A stretch of 64,000 bases of DNA, taken from contig NC_088776.1 of assembly GCF_954871325.1 (NCBI RefSeq), forward strand, positions 15,376,052 through 15,440,051. The letters run 5' to 3'. Numbering within the stretch: the first letter of the stretch is position 1; every line of letters begins with the position of its first letter. This DNA is from Gordionus sp. m RMFG-2023 (Eukaryota > Nematomorpha > Gordioida > Chordodea > Parachordodidae). The notes beneath the pieces are model-generated. The model was given only the letters and a program-made list of their open reading frames with translations, searched no databases and had not been told where the DNA came from. Below, piece after piece: positions 45,546 to 57,475 of the stretch. A program made the translations under genes and the position numbers.

Positions 45546-47949
45546 CCCTTTGACGCCCAACTTTTTATTAATTTAAAAAAAATTTTTTTTTTTATAAATT
45601 ATTCATTTATACACTCCATAGATGCCTAATATTTGTTTTAACTTTTATTTTTAAATATACAGTTAAAAAAAATGATGATGCCAAATCAAATCATCAGGCT
45701 TTTGTGTAATAAAAAAATACAAATATTTATTTATTATGAAAATGTCGAAAACAATTTCTAAATTGATTAAAACATAAATATATATTACATTTTCCACATT
45801 TTGTTCTTGAGTATGCATTTATGCATAACTTGCACCTTTGCCTAGTTTTGCAGGAATCTGGCCAATGACCTATGTTATCATATCTGATATCAGCTATAGA
45901 AGCCATTATAGAAGAAAATTTTTTTTTAATCGGTTTATTTAAAGGCCTCCCTGATTTTCTTTTACTAGTTTTTCCTGCCGATAACAATGCTTTAACAATA
46001 TATGTTTTAAATTGTATAAGTTTCATGATTTTATTCTCCTTTTCATGGCATATTTGCCGTTTATACAAAAGCCATGAATTTACTACACACATATCTATGA
46101 GATGAAAAATAATTCTTAAGTAGAATCTTTTTCCTTTGATATCTACTCTATAGCATTCAACAAGCATATTGTGTAAATCGACTCCTCCCATACCTTCATT
46201 ATATATTTTTAATACATTTGGTCTTGGAACTTCAATATATTCTTTGTTACTCAGTGACCATCTTTTTACACCGACAAATGTTGAGATAATGTGCACAAAT
46301 TTATTGTCATACCATTTGACAATTATTATATTTTATTTTTTATCAACTTTATATACATAGCTCCCACGACCTTCTTTTTTTAAGTCTTTATCGCATTTTA
46401 ACTTGCAATCTTTCAAACGATTACTTCTAATAGTCCCTACCATACATATACCTTTTTCTTTTAATTTTTTAGCCAATGCTATTGAAGAAAAATAATTATC
46501 GCAAAAGAGTTTATGATTTTGAAATTTCGGGATATTTTAGCCAATAGAAGGACTATATCACCACTTATCCCTAATTCTGAGGGTGTTGGATTAGTTTGCT
46601 TTCCCGCATAAATCTTAAAATCATATACAATACCGGAGGAGCCAGCTAATGCAAAAATTTTGATACCCCATTTGTGAGGCTTCGATTTTATATATTGTCT
46701 TTCCTCCATCTCTAATTTTTGCATATTATTTTGAATCTCTTTAATAAATGGCCTAATTTTATAACATTTATCATATCCATCTTGATTTCTTGGGATAAGT
46801 TGAGAATTATCATTAAAATGTAAATATTTTCGCAATATTTGGAACCTGGTTCGAGACATAGTTTCCGTAATTTGAGGGAACGCTAATTCTGCAGACCAAT
46901 ACTGTCTATATGAAGGAACTTTGACCAAAGAAGAAAAAAGATGTATGTCTATAAATTGTTCTAATTCATTTATATCTAGATTTAGCGATCGATTTATTTT
47001 CTGAAAACTGTATAAATTACTTTGTTCACATATATTATTTAGTATATTAATTGAAATAAATAATTTGAAGTATTGATACGGAGTTAATATATTGGCTGCA
47101 GTGGAAAATTTATTAGCATAATTTGTGTCCAATTGATGTATATCACCTACTCTCCATTTCATATTATTTTGAATGATATTGTTATCATTAATTTCTCTAT
47201 CCTCTATCTCGATTTGAAGATTAGATATTGGAGTTGATGAAGTTGAAGGGGAATCATCGTAGAGAGTATGCAAATTAAATTCCTCATGATCTGATTCATC
47301 GATATCAGCTTCCGAAATATCTCCCTCCACTATTAATAAATTATTTGGCATCTATAAATTATATAGAATCATTTTAAAAAATATAATAAATGTAAAATTA
47401 TAATATAAGTCAGAAGATATAGGTCTTATGAACGCCAAATTCAAAAATGGTATGGTCTGATTGGATTTAGAATACATTTTATGGTAAAATTTAATTATAA
47501 CTATAGAAAACCATTATAAATATAAAACGAAAAAAAATATTTAAAAGTTGTATTCTAAAATCCCATTGACTTATTTTGGCATCATGCACTTTGAGTTGAT
47601 ATAAAAAAGAGCATAGTCATTTTTAATAAAATAATTGATCATAATATTATACTCTTACCTTTAATAATTAATAAGAATTTTAGGAATAATATATATTCTC
47701 CACAGAATATGTTTTATTGTCGTTATAAAATCGTAAAATTCAGTAAAATGGGAAGGAAAAAAATTATGAAAATATAATTGGTTCAAATTTAAAAATAAAA
47801 AAATATACGTTATTAATTTTAAGAAAATGCGAAAGTATTTTTATTATATTTATATCATATGATGTTAAATTGAATCTATAGGCTTTTATAAATTTAAAAT
47901 ATTTAATTATATTACATGATGTCAAAACAAATCGTGTGACGTCAAAGGG
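45546..47949 (-). mobile_element. piggyBac transposon with TTAA target duplication
   Basis: Both ends are present: TTAA (45542-45545) then CCCTTTGACG on the left, and CGTCAAAGGG then TTAA (47950-47953) on the right. The 10-bp inverted repeats begin with CCC as in piggyBac. Length is 2404 bp. Inside on the minus strand is a piggyBac-type transposase gene (45727-47351) that is no longer intact. The exact TTAA duplication and clean ends suggest a moderately recent insertion into intergenic DNA between the collagen and FANCI-like genes. Confidence 0.95.
45727..47351 (-). pseudogene. piggyBac transposase, inactivated
   Basis: Read on the minus strand from an ATG at 47351. It has an acidic N-terminus (EADIDESDHEEFN), the DDE_Tnp_1_7 region (TPYQYFKLFI, SRTRFQILRKYLHF, YDKCYKIRPFIKEI), then SKPHKWGIKIFALAGSSGI. 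The segment normally carrying the first catalytic Asp (SIDEQ-PFKGR type, about 18-20 residues) is missing in frame between EMEER and QYIKSKPHKWG. Near 46545 the frame shifts; the next piece includes the second catalytic Asp (CDNYFSS) and VGTIRSNRL. After a stop near 46340 the frame continues to STFVGVKRWS and GMGGVDLHNM (third Asp), ending in the cysteine-rich zinc domain (CKLCINAYSRTKCGKC). The enzyme cannot be active as encoded. Confidence 0.92.
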
Positions 47950-47953
47950 TTAA

Positions 47954-48992
47954 TAAAATAAATTTTTATCTATTTTTTTAATTTAGATACTGATGTAAAA
48001 ATTGATAAATTTATAATTTAGACTAAAATTTAACATAAATGCGTTACAAAAAAGGTGATAACGTATATCCCGAGTAGTCCTGCTATTTGAGTTTTAGAAT
48101 ATGGCAAGTTTACTCATGAGAAGAGCCCTGCAAAACCTGACCCAACCCAATATCTCGAATCACCGAGCCGGAAATTGTAATTTTTTTGGGATGGGCTGAA
48201 TCGACAAGTATATTTTGACAATTTTATATTTAATTCGTGATATAAATAAATCATGGTTTTGATTGTATATTTTGCCATTTCGTTCATTTACATTATTTTT
48301 TATATTACACTAAAAAATAAATAGATTTTTGGAGTAATTTAATTTTCGGATAGTAAATATAAAATTAATTCTATGTTTTAGGTTGGAATTTTTTTTCGAA
48401 TATATTTTTTATTCTTGGATCAAGAAAATTTTTGGATTGGTCAAAAATTTTTATAAATCTCTACATTTAGAACTAGCCGGACTGGAACAAACAAGATAAG
48501 CCCATATTTCGCATACCTCTTATTTCTAAAAAAACTACCTAGAAGAATTTTTAAGTTATTTTTCTTTAAATTTTAACGAATACAAATGGCCAATATCCAA
48601 AAATGATTGGCAGATAACGGATACCAGTCAGCATCAGTTTTGACATCGACTATTCAAGTTAAAGTAAACTATTTGTGAGCACAGACATATTTTCATATTT
48701 AAAAATAAATATTTTTTCTTTATTGGTGACAGCCTATATTTTTTTCAATGCTACCAAATTCATTAAAAAGGAACAAATATTTCTCTGGGCTACCAAAATT
48801 TTTAACAGCCTGTTTGGCTAAAAAAAATCTAAAATAAGTTGTCTATAGTTGATGAATTTGTTTTAACCAAAATTGTTCCTTTATTACTCATAAGAATATT
48901 TACTTTCTACAAATTATTCTCTCACCTTTCGGTGTAAACATTCTAGGTAAATTCTTAATTATAACACAAATAATTGATTTATTCAATATTAT
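47954..48992. other. Intergenic region with a GC-rich MITE-like element
   Basis: No exon seen. About 48121-48522 has inverted ends AAGAGCCCTGC (left) and AAGAGGTATGC (right, reversed) around GC-rich segments, like the element at 29848-30218. The flanking 8-mers do not match, so it is old. Confidence 0.5.
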
Positions 48993-51900
48993 TCAATTTT
49001 TAATAATTTCATATATATTGTCTTTCAAAATATTCATATCCTTGCAAACAATGGATGTTGAATTAATAAAGTTATCCTTTTGAAAATTAAAATTATTTTC
49101 AGTTGTGCCTTCAATGTTCGCATTTTCTAAAATAAAAAATAATTAGTGTCTTTAAATTCATAATAAAATATTTATTAATAAGGAAGGGCATTTAAAAACT
49201 GTTCCTATGGATATAAAATTAAAATATGTAATCATAAAATCTTATTTAAATAAAGGCTAAATTTATTATTTAAAAAAACAGTAAAATATATAGAGAATAT
49301 TTAAACTTGGTTTAATGGTCAAACAGGTCAAACAATTCTGAAAAATCTTATCATCCAATATACAAGTATTTCGTTTCGCATCTACTAATATCTTTAAATA
49401 ACACTTTTTAGCGAGTTCCCACATGTAAAATAAAATTTTATTTTCAAGGAAGGGTTGTAATGGCATAACGTTATCTATATTGAGTGACACATAGTTCGCG
49501 ACTGAATTCAGCAGTTCCAAACATTTCTCAACATCGCCTTTCAAATAATGAGCGGTTCTTGAATAAGTAGTTGTGCCAAAATTTAAAAATTACAAAACAT
49601 TATTTTTTAAAAACTATTTGAGGTGGCTCTATCAGATATTTTCCCGAATGTTTTTTTATGCTTTCATAGACGTGAGAGTTTAAAAATTTTGATCGCATTC
49701 ATTTTTGATCAGCTGATTAGAGCCTTAAGATTCGGGTCTAAAAATTTTAAAATACTTTGGGCTGGGCTCGTAATTTTTTTAAAAAAATATGGTTGGACTT
49801 GAAGAATATAACTTAGAAAATGATGTTTTTTCTTGTTCTATAAAAATAAATGATAATTAGAATATCTGTGATAACGACAAAGCAATTAATGATTTTTATT
49901 TTATTTAACTTTATAAAAAATAAGCGTAGGAGAGACTGGGGTTAGGTACACCCCGGGGCTTGGCAAACCAATTAATCTCATTTTAAAATTTAACTCAATA
50001 TAGTTTTTATTAGTTTACATTTATAGACAAAAATCCTTTTGAAATAATTAATTATTAAAAATAAAATTTTGATGAAATTTTCAAAAGATTTTTACATGGC
50101 AGAATTTTAAATTTTTTAAAAAATTTTCTTATTTTAAATTACTAAATTGATAATAAATGCTTGAAATTTAAAAAAAAATATATAAAGATTATGTCCGACT
50201 AGATTCATTGAAAGACAAGAGTCTGTGAAACTCTTTATTGAACTATATGATGTTGTATTTGCAGCACTGAAATTTTATATATCAAGCAAAGAAAAAGATT
50301 TGCAGGCCTATTAAGCCAAAAATTTTAATATCAATTCAATGTCTTTATTTTTATTTAATTATACATATGATTTTAGTGATATGCTACAAAAAAATTGACT
50401 TGGATTTAGGGGAGGTTATGAATAGAGCAAAGGATATTGTTGAAATATTAACAAATATCAGAGAATGTGGATGAAAAATATCATGAAATATATGGGAAAG
50501 AAATAGAGATTGCTAATATGTTTGGGATTGAAATTTTTAAACCTAGAGTAGTTTCCAGACAACCAATCGCTCAAATATTGATGCATCTACGATTGAGGAC
50601 TTTTATAAAACACACATTTTTATTTCAATTAAAGGAAAGATTTATCATAATTTTATTTTTTAAAGCTTTTATTTTGCCGGTTGAGTCTAAACTCTTGATT
50701 ACACTTGAAACACGTGAGGATATTAAGATAATCTGAGAGTTTTACGTTGATGATTTAGTAGGCTCATATGATAAGTTACTTTGTGATGTAAAATTTTGGT
50801 ATAAAAATCTTGACAGAATAGAGTATTCTTTGCGACCAAAAAATGCTCTGCAAGCCCTTTCCATGTGTAATTGCACTTTAGATTCCCTGTCTAATATCAA
50901 AACTTTATTAATTATTTTAGCTACCTTATCAAATAGTATCTGCACTAATGAAAGGTTTTTTTTCAACTTTAAAAATGTTAAAAACCTATTTAAGAAATGC
51001 TACCGGTGAAAAACGTTTAAATGGATTAGCCCTATTAAATATTTATAAGGAAATTATTTTAGATAAAAATTTGATTCTCGATGAATTAACAAAATCTTAG
51101 AGAAGTAACCTCTTTTTATAAATTCAAATAAAAAAATTGCAATATGATTATATTCGATTTAATTTATAATCAAATTTTTCCATAAAATGAATTCTTAGTT
51201 ATAACATTTATATAATTTTTTTAATAACTTTTAAAATTGCTATTAATACTATTTTTAATCAAAGTACTGTGTATTATTTATATTTTGATAATATTGTCAT
51301 ATTTTTTTAAATACCATTATTTGCATAAGAATTACTTATATTTTATGTAATTGTTAAATTATATATTTTTTTAAATAGAGTTTTTATACAATAAAATTTT
51401 TAATATTATAATTTGTATAAATATCTACATTTTGAAATTTATTTTAAATAATAAAAATAAATATATGATTAAATAAAGGAATGTTATTTATGCTAAAGTA
51501 TTTTTATATAATAAATAAAATCTATAATGAAATACTCTCTAAAACTTTGTTATATGCTAATATTTAAAATAATTTTAACATAGCTTAAGATATAAGCATG
51601 AGTTTTCATAAAAAATAAGTGCCCCCCCCCCTCATGAGAAAATCCTGGCTACGCCAATGAACACTGTTCTATAATTTGGGAAAGTTATTATAAAGTAATT
51701 AGGCTATTAAGGTATATGAAAATTGTAAATCAACAAGGGTCACTATCTAACTTACAGGTAAATTTATCTACATTATTCAACTTATTTTTAAGATATAATC
51801 ACATTCATTTTATGCAAATTTTAAACAATAAAATCAAATTTTAGCAATATTTATTTAATAATAGAGACCATGTAAATAATACTTTTAAATGTAATTTGTA

Positions 51901-54900
51901 AATTATATAATCTTATTTTTTAGATTGAATGATGAAGTGTAGTATTGTATAAATTTTATGTAATTTTTAAACAATAAAATAAAATTTTAGCAATATTTAA
52001 TAATATAGATTATGTAAATAAAAATCTATATGGTAATAGTAAAGAGACTAATATTTCATTTTTAAATTTTATGTTCTAATATTTTAAAGTTATAAATAAA
52101 TAATCTAATTATTTGACATTTTTATTTTAGGTATTCCTAGATCAAACTTTATGAGATATTACAAGAGATATCAAAAAAGTAGTACTTACTTGTGTAGGAC
52201 AAAACAATAAACAGAGGATATTCACGGAAGAAGAGGAAAATATAACTAAATATCTGATTCAAGCTAGTCAAATTTTTTGTGGCCTTTTAATTAAATTGGT
52301 ATTGTTTTTTTGATAAAAAATTAGCCTACCTCATGACAATAAATATGAAGAAAAAATTTCCTAAATATCAGAAGGACAATTCAATGGCTGGCACTTGGGA
52401 TTAATGTTAAGGAATCCTACCCTCTCCTAAAGGTCCCCTGAAGCTACTAGTAAGACTAGGGCAACTGAATTTAATGAAGAAAATGTTATATACTTTTTTA
52501 ATTTATATAAAGGTTAATTAAATGATTTGTTAAGTAAATGTTTTACATTTAATATTTAGGCATATTAAAGAAAATAAATTAGAATGTATGGCAATTTACA
52601 ACATGGATGAAACTGGATTTACCACGTTCAAACCGCATCCAAGATAATTGTATAAAAGAGTCACAAACAGGTAGGATCCATGACTTCTGCAAAAAGAGGT
52701 ACCTTAATTACATTAACTCTAACTGCAAATGCAATTGGCCATACAATTCCTCTAATGTTTCTTTTTCCCAGAAAAAAAATATTATGACTATTTTGTTAGA
52801 GATGGACCATCTGACTCTATAGGTGTATCAAATGGTTCTGGATGAATGCAAGAGAGGATTTTATTATTTTTTTAAACATTTTTCTAAAATACTCGGTGTA
52901 CTCCAGTGTTAAGTTTTTTATTCCTTGGCAATCATATATCACATCACTCCTTTTCAGCTGTCAAATTTTGTATAGATACGGTGATAATTTTATTTTGCCA
53001 CCCCACTGCACCCATAAATTACAGTCTCCTGATCGGTCTGTTTATAAGCCTCTCAAAAATATTACGATCATGCAATTGATTTTTGGATGTGTATGCTTCC
53101 AGGAAAGTTATTTACAGTTTATGGATGCTTTAGCAGTATCACCTCTCAATGTAGCAAATTTAAAGCATGTGAATATATCCTATGAATTCAGATATATAAG
53201 ATTATATTGCCTAAGTTTATGGGGATTCTATATGTGAACTTCCTAAAAGCCCAATATTAGAATCGAGCTCGGTCTCTTTTGGTATTAAAAGATATTTTAT
53301 ATATTAATAGAACCTTAGATATATGTAATGATCCACATCATAAAGGAGAAGAGTTTTACTAATGCAGAATGTGCCAAGGATGGGGTTCAAACTTAGATAA
53401 ATTTTTTATATGTCCAAAATGTTTATTAAAAGTTTCAATTTTTATATATAATTAGCTTCAATTTATTAGTTATTAGGATATTTTGAACAATAAAAATAAA
53501 ATTATTCTATACTATCAATAAATAAAAATGAATTTTAATTCATTATTGTCTAAAAAAACCAAAGGTTTAGGAAGTCTCTTGATGTGGTTTGCCTCTCCCA
53601 GCTATTGGAAAAAGTTTCCACTTTTACAAAAAATAAAATTATTATATTCTTGAAATTTTTTATAAGCCACCTTTATAGAGTATAGTTTTAGGTATCCAAT
53701 CGTATATTGCTTTTTATATTATCTAAAAAAAACTTCTATTAAAAGTTATCTAGGAGGGTCTCTTACAGTTAGTGGCGCCGAAATTGCTTAAGGGAAACGT
53801 GCTTAACAAAATACCTTTTAGGAGATAAAAAAATGATAAGAGCTAGTGATGTCACTACTGATAGTAAGTATTAGTAATTGTTAAATTAAAACTAATTAAA
53901 TTCCTATGAGTAGTAGTACTCTTATTACTATAATCTTACAAAGTTAGAATATATTAAATTTTATCATATAAAACTTACCCAATAACAAGATTTAAAATCG
54001 ATACATTGGGAAATAATTTCGCCCAAAATTCAAAGTTATTGATAGAATCCTTCGTGTCCATAGCAGGTCCCCTTTCGATAACATCGACTAATTTATTGTA
54101 TAGTTCTTCACTCTGCAAAAATGTAATTAAAAAAATTTGATATTGAGTTGGCTATCTTAAAAACCATTGACATAAAACGGCGGGATATGAAATAATTATA
54201 CATGATTATAAATATATTTAATTTAGTACTGAAAGGTATTAAATAAAATGATTAATGTAATAATTGATTTGTAATATATATTCCTTCGAAACTTGTAACG
54301 AAGCATATCTTTTTTTTGTCTCCAAAGTTTATTTATTAATGAATAAATGGTAAGAAATAAATTATCACTATTTTTTATTTGTTAAACATAATTCATCCCT
54401 TTATTGAAGTTCAAATGTAGATAATAATAATTATATTTGTTAATTAATTTTATTGAATTATTTTTTTTAAAGTTGAATTTTATATCGATAATTTCATATT
54501 TTTATATGAAGTAGATACTTTTAAAAATTATTGATTTTTATTTTTTTTTTGGGGGGGGGGGGGGGGTATAGTTAACCTAACCATATTTATCTTTTAATAA
54601 AAGTAGTTAAGTAATTACCTGTTTCAGCTTGTTCGCAAGCATAAAACAAACGCATGTATTGGCTACGACAAAAGAATCCAGAATAAGAGTCTTTTGTTAT
54701 CAAATTTTTTTAATTAAAATGAGTTGCGAAATTATATATAAAATATTATAATCTTGTATAAAGAATCAAAAAATTGTAGAATATCATGTACTTCAAAATA
54801 TTCGTTAGAATCAAATGACCGCTCATTATCGTTGTTATTAGATTCAAAATTCTCCTTTATTTTAAGTACCTCCAAATATACAGGTAAGGCTTCCACAAAT

Positions 54901-57354
54901 TTTTCTCTGAGGAACAAAGGATGCCCTATTCCATAAATTTGATTATGTCTAAGCAAATTTTGGACTGTTCGTTTAAGACGCGGATATTCATTAAAAGGTT
55001 CGTTTAAGGTCAAAGGTTGAGATATATTGCCGATGTATTTATGGTACAAATATTGTATCTTTTTAAAGTTGGAATTGTCTTCAGAGGGACCACTCCACAT
55101 TTGGTTGCATATAAGGGTTAGGTAGGAGGAATAACTAAAATGTATTAAATTTATTAATATATAAAAGATATAATCATAAAAATAAAAATTAACCAAGTGA
55201 ACACATATACTACTCTTATACAAAGAGTAAAACATAATTTGTATAAAATATCTGCATACACATAGATTTTAAGACATAGTTAACAGCAAATAAACGAACA
55301 TAACAATGCAAGACCAGGCGAGTAAATCTTGGAACATAAAATCACTAGACATGATTACTGATTCAAATTAGTTTCAAAGTCTTTGACTAAAACAAGATTT
55401 TTCATCTCCAGTTTATTGTCGAGTTTCTTGGAATTCTCTTTAAGTGTCTCAAGGCTATTATCACTATTAAGCTTATGTTTTTTACTTTTGCGTTGTGATA
55501 AATTTTTAATAATTCTTCCATTTTCGATTATCTTATGATTTTGTATATAAACCAAATAAAATAACACAACATAAGGTAGTTTTTAATAAAAGGTTAACGA
55601 GAAAGAATTAACTTCTTTTCTTTTTCTTTTAAAAAAAAAATATAATAGAATATCAATAACTTATATAAGAAAAAGAAGATAAAATTTAATGCTAAAAACT
55701 AGATACTCAACTTCGATATGTCGAATAGTAATACTTCATTTCATAAACATTATCACAAAATATGGTCTTGCAATACCTCTGTTAACTGTATCGACAGTTT
55801 TTCGAAGAATTCATCTAATATACCATATATTTTGTTCGAACCCTCTAAAAAAGATGTTTGCAATACAAGCGTACAGTCAAAATAATCGTAAAGGATCTAA
55901 TATTTTGAATTTAATAAAATATTTGAAATGGCAAAAGTGATGAAAAATAATAATAAACAAAATATGCTATACTTAAATAAAAACAGCAAATTCATAAAAA
56001 AAAATTCAAATATATTATAAAACGGTAATTTATAAACTTTTTGTATAATAAAAAAATTCGAATATTAAATTATTGATTTTTTTTAGATGTATGGCACAAA
56101 AATATAACTTGAGATAGGCTTTGGTAAGTTAAATCAACTCGCTGAGCTAACAAATTCGCCACACTATCGTATTTCTGTATTTATAATATTTAATAATAAA
56201 TCATATTAAAAGAAGATTTTATTAAATTTATTATATTTCTTATTTTTTAGGGAGGTAAAAGAGAAAAAATTTATCAAATCTAATCATAATTTTTTTAGGG
56301 AATATAAAAAGGAGAGGAAAAAATATAAAATATTTTCAAGCAAACAAACCTCCAAAATGCAATAAGTCAGTAAAAGATTAGCAAACACGGAGTTATGCGC
56401 TTTATTATCATTTCCTTTCCAAATTCTCCACCATTCAACTTTGTGATTTTCTGCCTCCGAGTATATATCTTTATTTTTGCCATTATATTGCGCTTCTTCT
56501 AACTTAATAGGGTTCGCATTTTCTTCAATATTGTCAAGAACATTATCGTTTTGTGAATCTTTTCCGGTTATTCCATCTCCTCCAGTAAGATCTTCCCCTT
56601 GTATCATGAGTAAGCCTTGATTGTCCGAATGGCACGAAGGCAAGAGTTTAAGCAATAACGTTTCCAATGTAATATAATTATTGACAAAATAAATTTCGTT
56701 TTGATCAGTTAATTCTATGGATTTGCAAAGCATTTCACTTTATATAAAAAAGATACATGTATTTGGATTATAAATTCTAAACATCCATAATGTGCCTACT
56801 CTGATTATTTCTTAACTCATATCTTTGCCCGACTTTTAAAGCCTCAAAATTTCTTTAAGTATGGAGCCATCAACGTTAAGCGTCAGCATATAATTATCTT
56901 TATAAAAATAAATGTGCAAATCATCTAATTTGCATTTTTTTGTCATATGATCAACAGTTTAGATTTTATTATACTTTGTTAAAATAAGCAATTGACTTCA
57001 AAAGAAAAATTTATTCTCAATCCCAATCGCATTAGTTGGGGCGTGAAAAATTAAAAACTAAACAAAATAATCGTGTTTATACTCAAAAATATTTGTTTTT
57101 AGTTGAAACTCCTGCTGCACCTAGTATATATATATATATATAAAGATAAAAATGACCTCAATTCTTCTTCCGGAGTAAAATTTTTATCGAATACAATGGA
57201 TCTAATCATACTTGAAGTGTATAAATTATTGAGGTGATATATTAAATCAAAGGTAATGACGATATGATTGTGCAATGTGGTTGGATCCAAGCCTAATCCA
57301 TTAATGGGGAATTGTTTGATTATAAGGTAAATTTCGTGAAGTGTGGTGAAAGCG
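48993..57354 (-). CDS. Multi-exon alpha-helical protein, probably FANCI-like (C-terminal half)
   Basis: Exons on the minus strand, 5' to 3': about 57157-57354, 56350-56737, 55777-55896, 55359-55531, 54792-55134, 54619-54690, 53979-54112, 49307-49557, 48993-49126 (TGA stop). All eight junctions agree in phase (2,0,0,2,0,0,2,1), so this is a real spliced gene of about 605 residues in these exons. By memory it aligns with human FANCI in order: NSVFANLLLTYCILEILYDY to the ICAFLVMGVCEVLIEY region, KIYGILDEFFEKLS to FEDILSLFMCYKKLS, and SILNLVIGTAHYLKGDVEKC to AIVNLRTAAP...SQAEKV. MPLQPFLENKILF matches LPNQPVEKAIIM, followed by a shared Cys spacing. FANCI pairs with FANCD2 in DNA crosslink repair. 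Similarity is low and patchy, so the function is inference. The 5' exons are not resolved and the C-terminus is shorter than in human. Confidence 0.6.
50160..51659 (+). mobile_element. hAT (DUF4371-type) remnant in the FANCI-like gene intron
   Basis: Plus strand, antisense to the host gene. 50205-50290 and 50395-50460 resemble the helical part (IDLDLGEVMNRAKDIVEILT), 50467-50570 reads EIANMFGIEIFKPRVVSRQ, and 50955-51095 the dimerisation region (STLKMLKTYLRNATGEKRLN). The right end (reversed CATTGGCGTAGCCAGGATTT, ending at 51659) follows a 10-C tract and matches the other hAT copies. The left end and target duplication were not found. Frame shifts and stops are present. Confidence 0.7.
52130..53440 (+). 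mobile_element. pogo/jerky-type DNA transposon remnant
   Basis: Plus strand, inside the FANCI-like gene intron. 52190-52275 reads RIFTEEEENITKYLIQASQI (the N-terminal CENP-B/jerky helical region). 52570-52660 contains AIYNMDETGFTTF with the first catalytic Asp of DDE_1. 52820-52900 gives a GVSNGSGWM block, 52915-52950 LGNHISHHS where LDNHxSH is expected (second Asp replaced by Gly), and 52990-53050 PPHCTHKLQSPDRSVYKPL. The end (about 53355-53435) has two CxxC pairs. Several frame changes make it non-functional. Terminal repeats were not identified. Confidence 0.8.
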
Positions 57355-57475
57355 CTAATGACTATTTATTTGTAAGTTATTTATGAAGAAAATAGTTTTA
57401 AATATTTGTAAAATATTAGGGATACATGTACCAGATCCAATTTTTTAACCGAAACCGAGTATATATTCAACTTAT

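Noticed and set aside
49921-49950. AAGCGTAGGAGAGACTGGGG as the left end of the hAT at 50160-51659
   Set aside because: Too little similarity to CAGTGGCGTAGCCAGG and no matching 8-bp flank to the right side.
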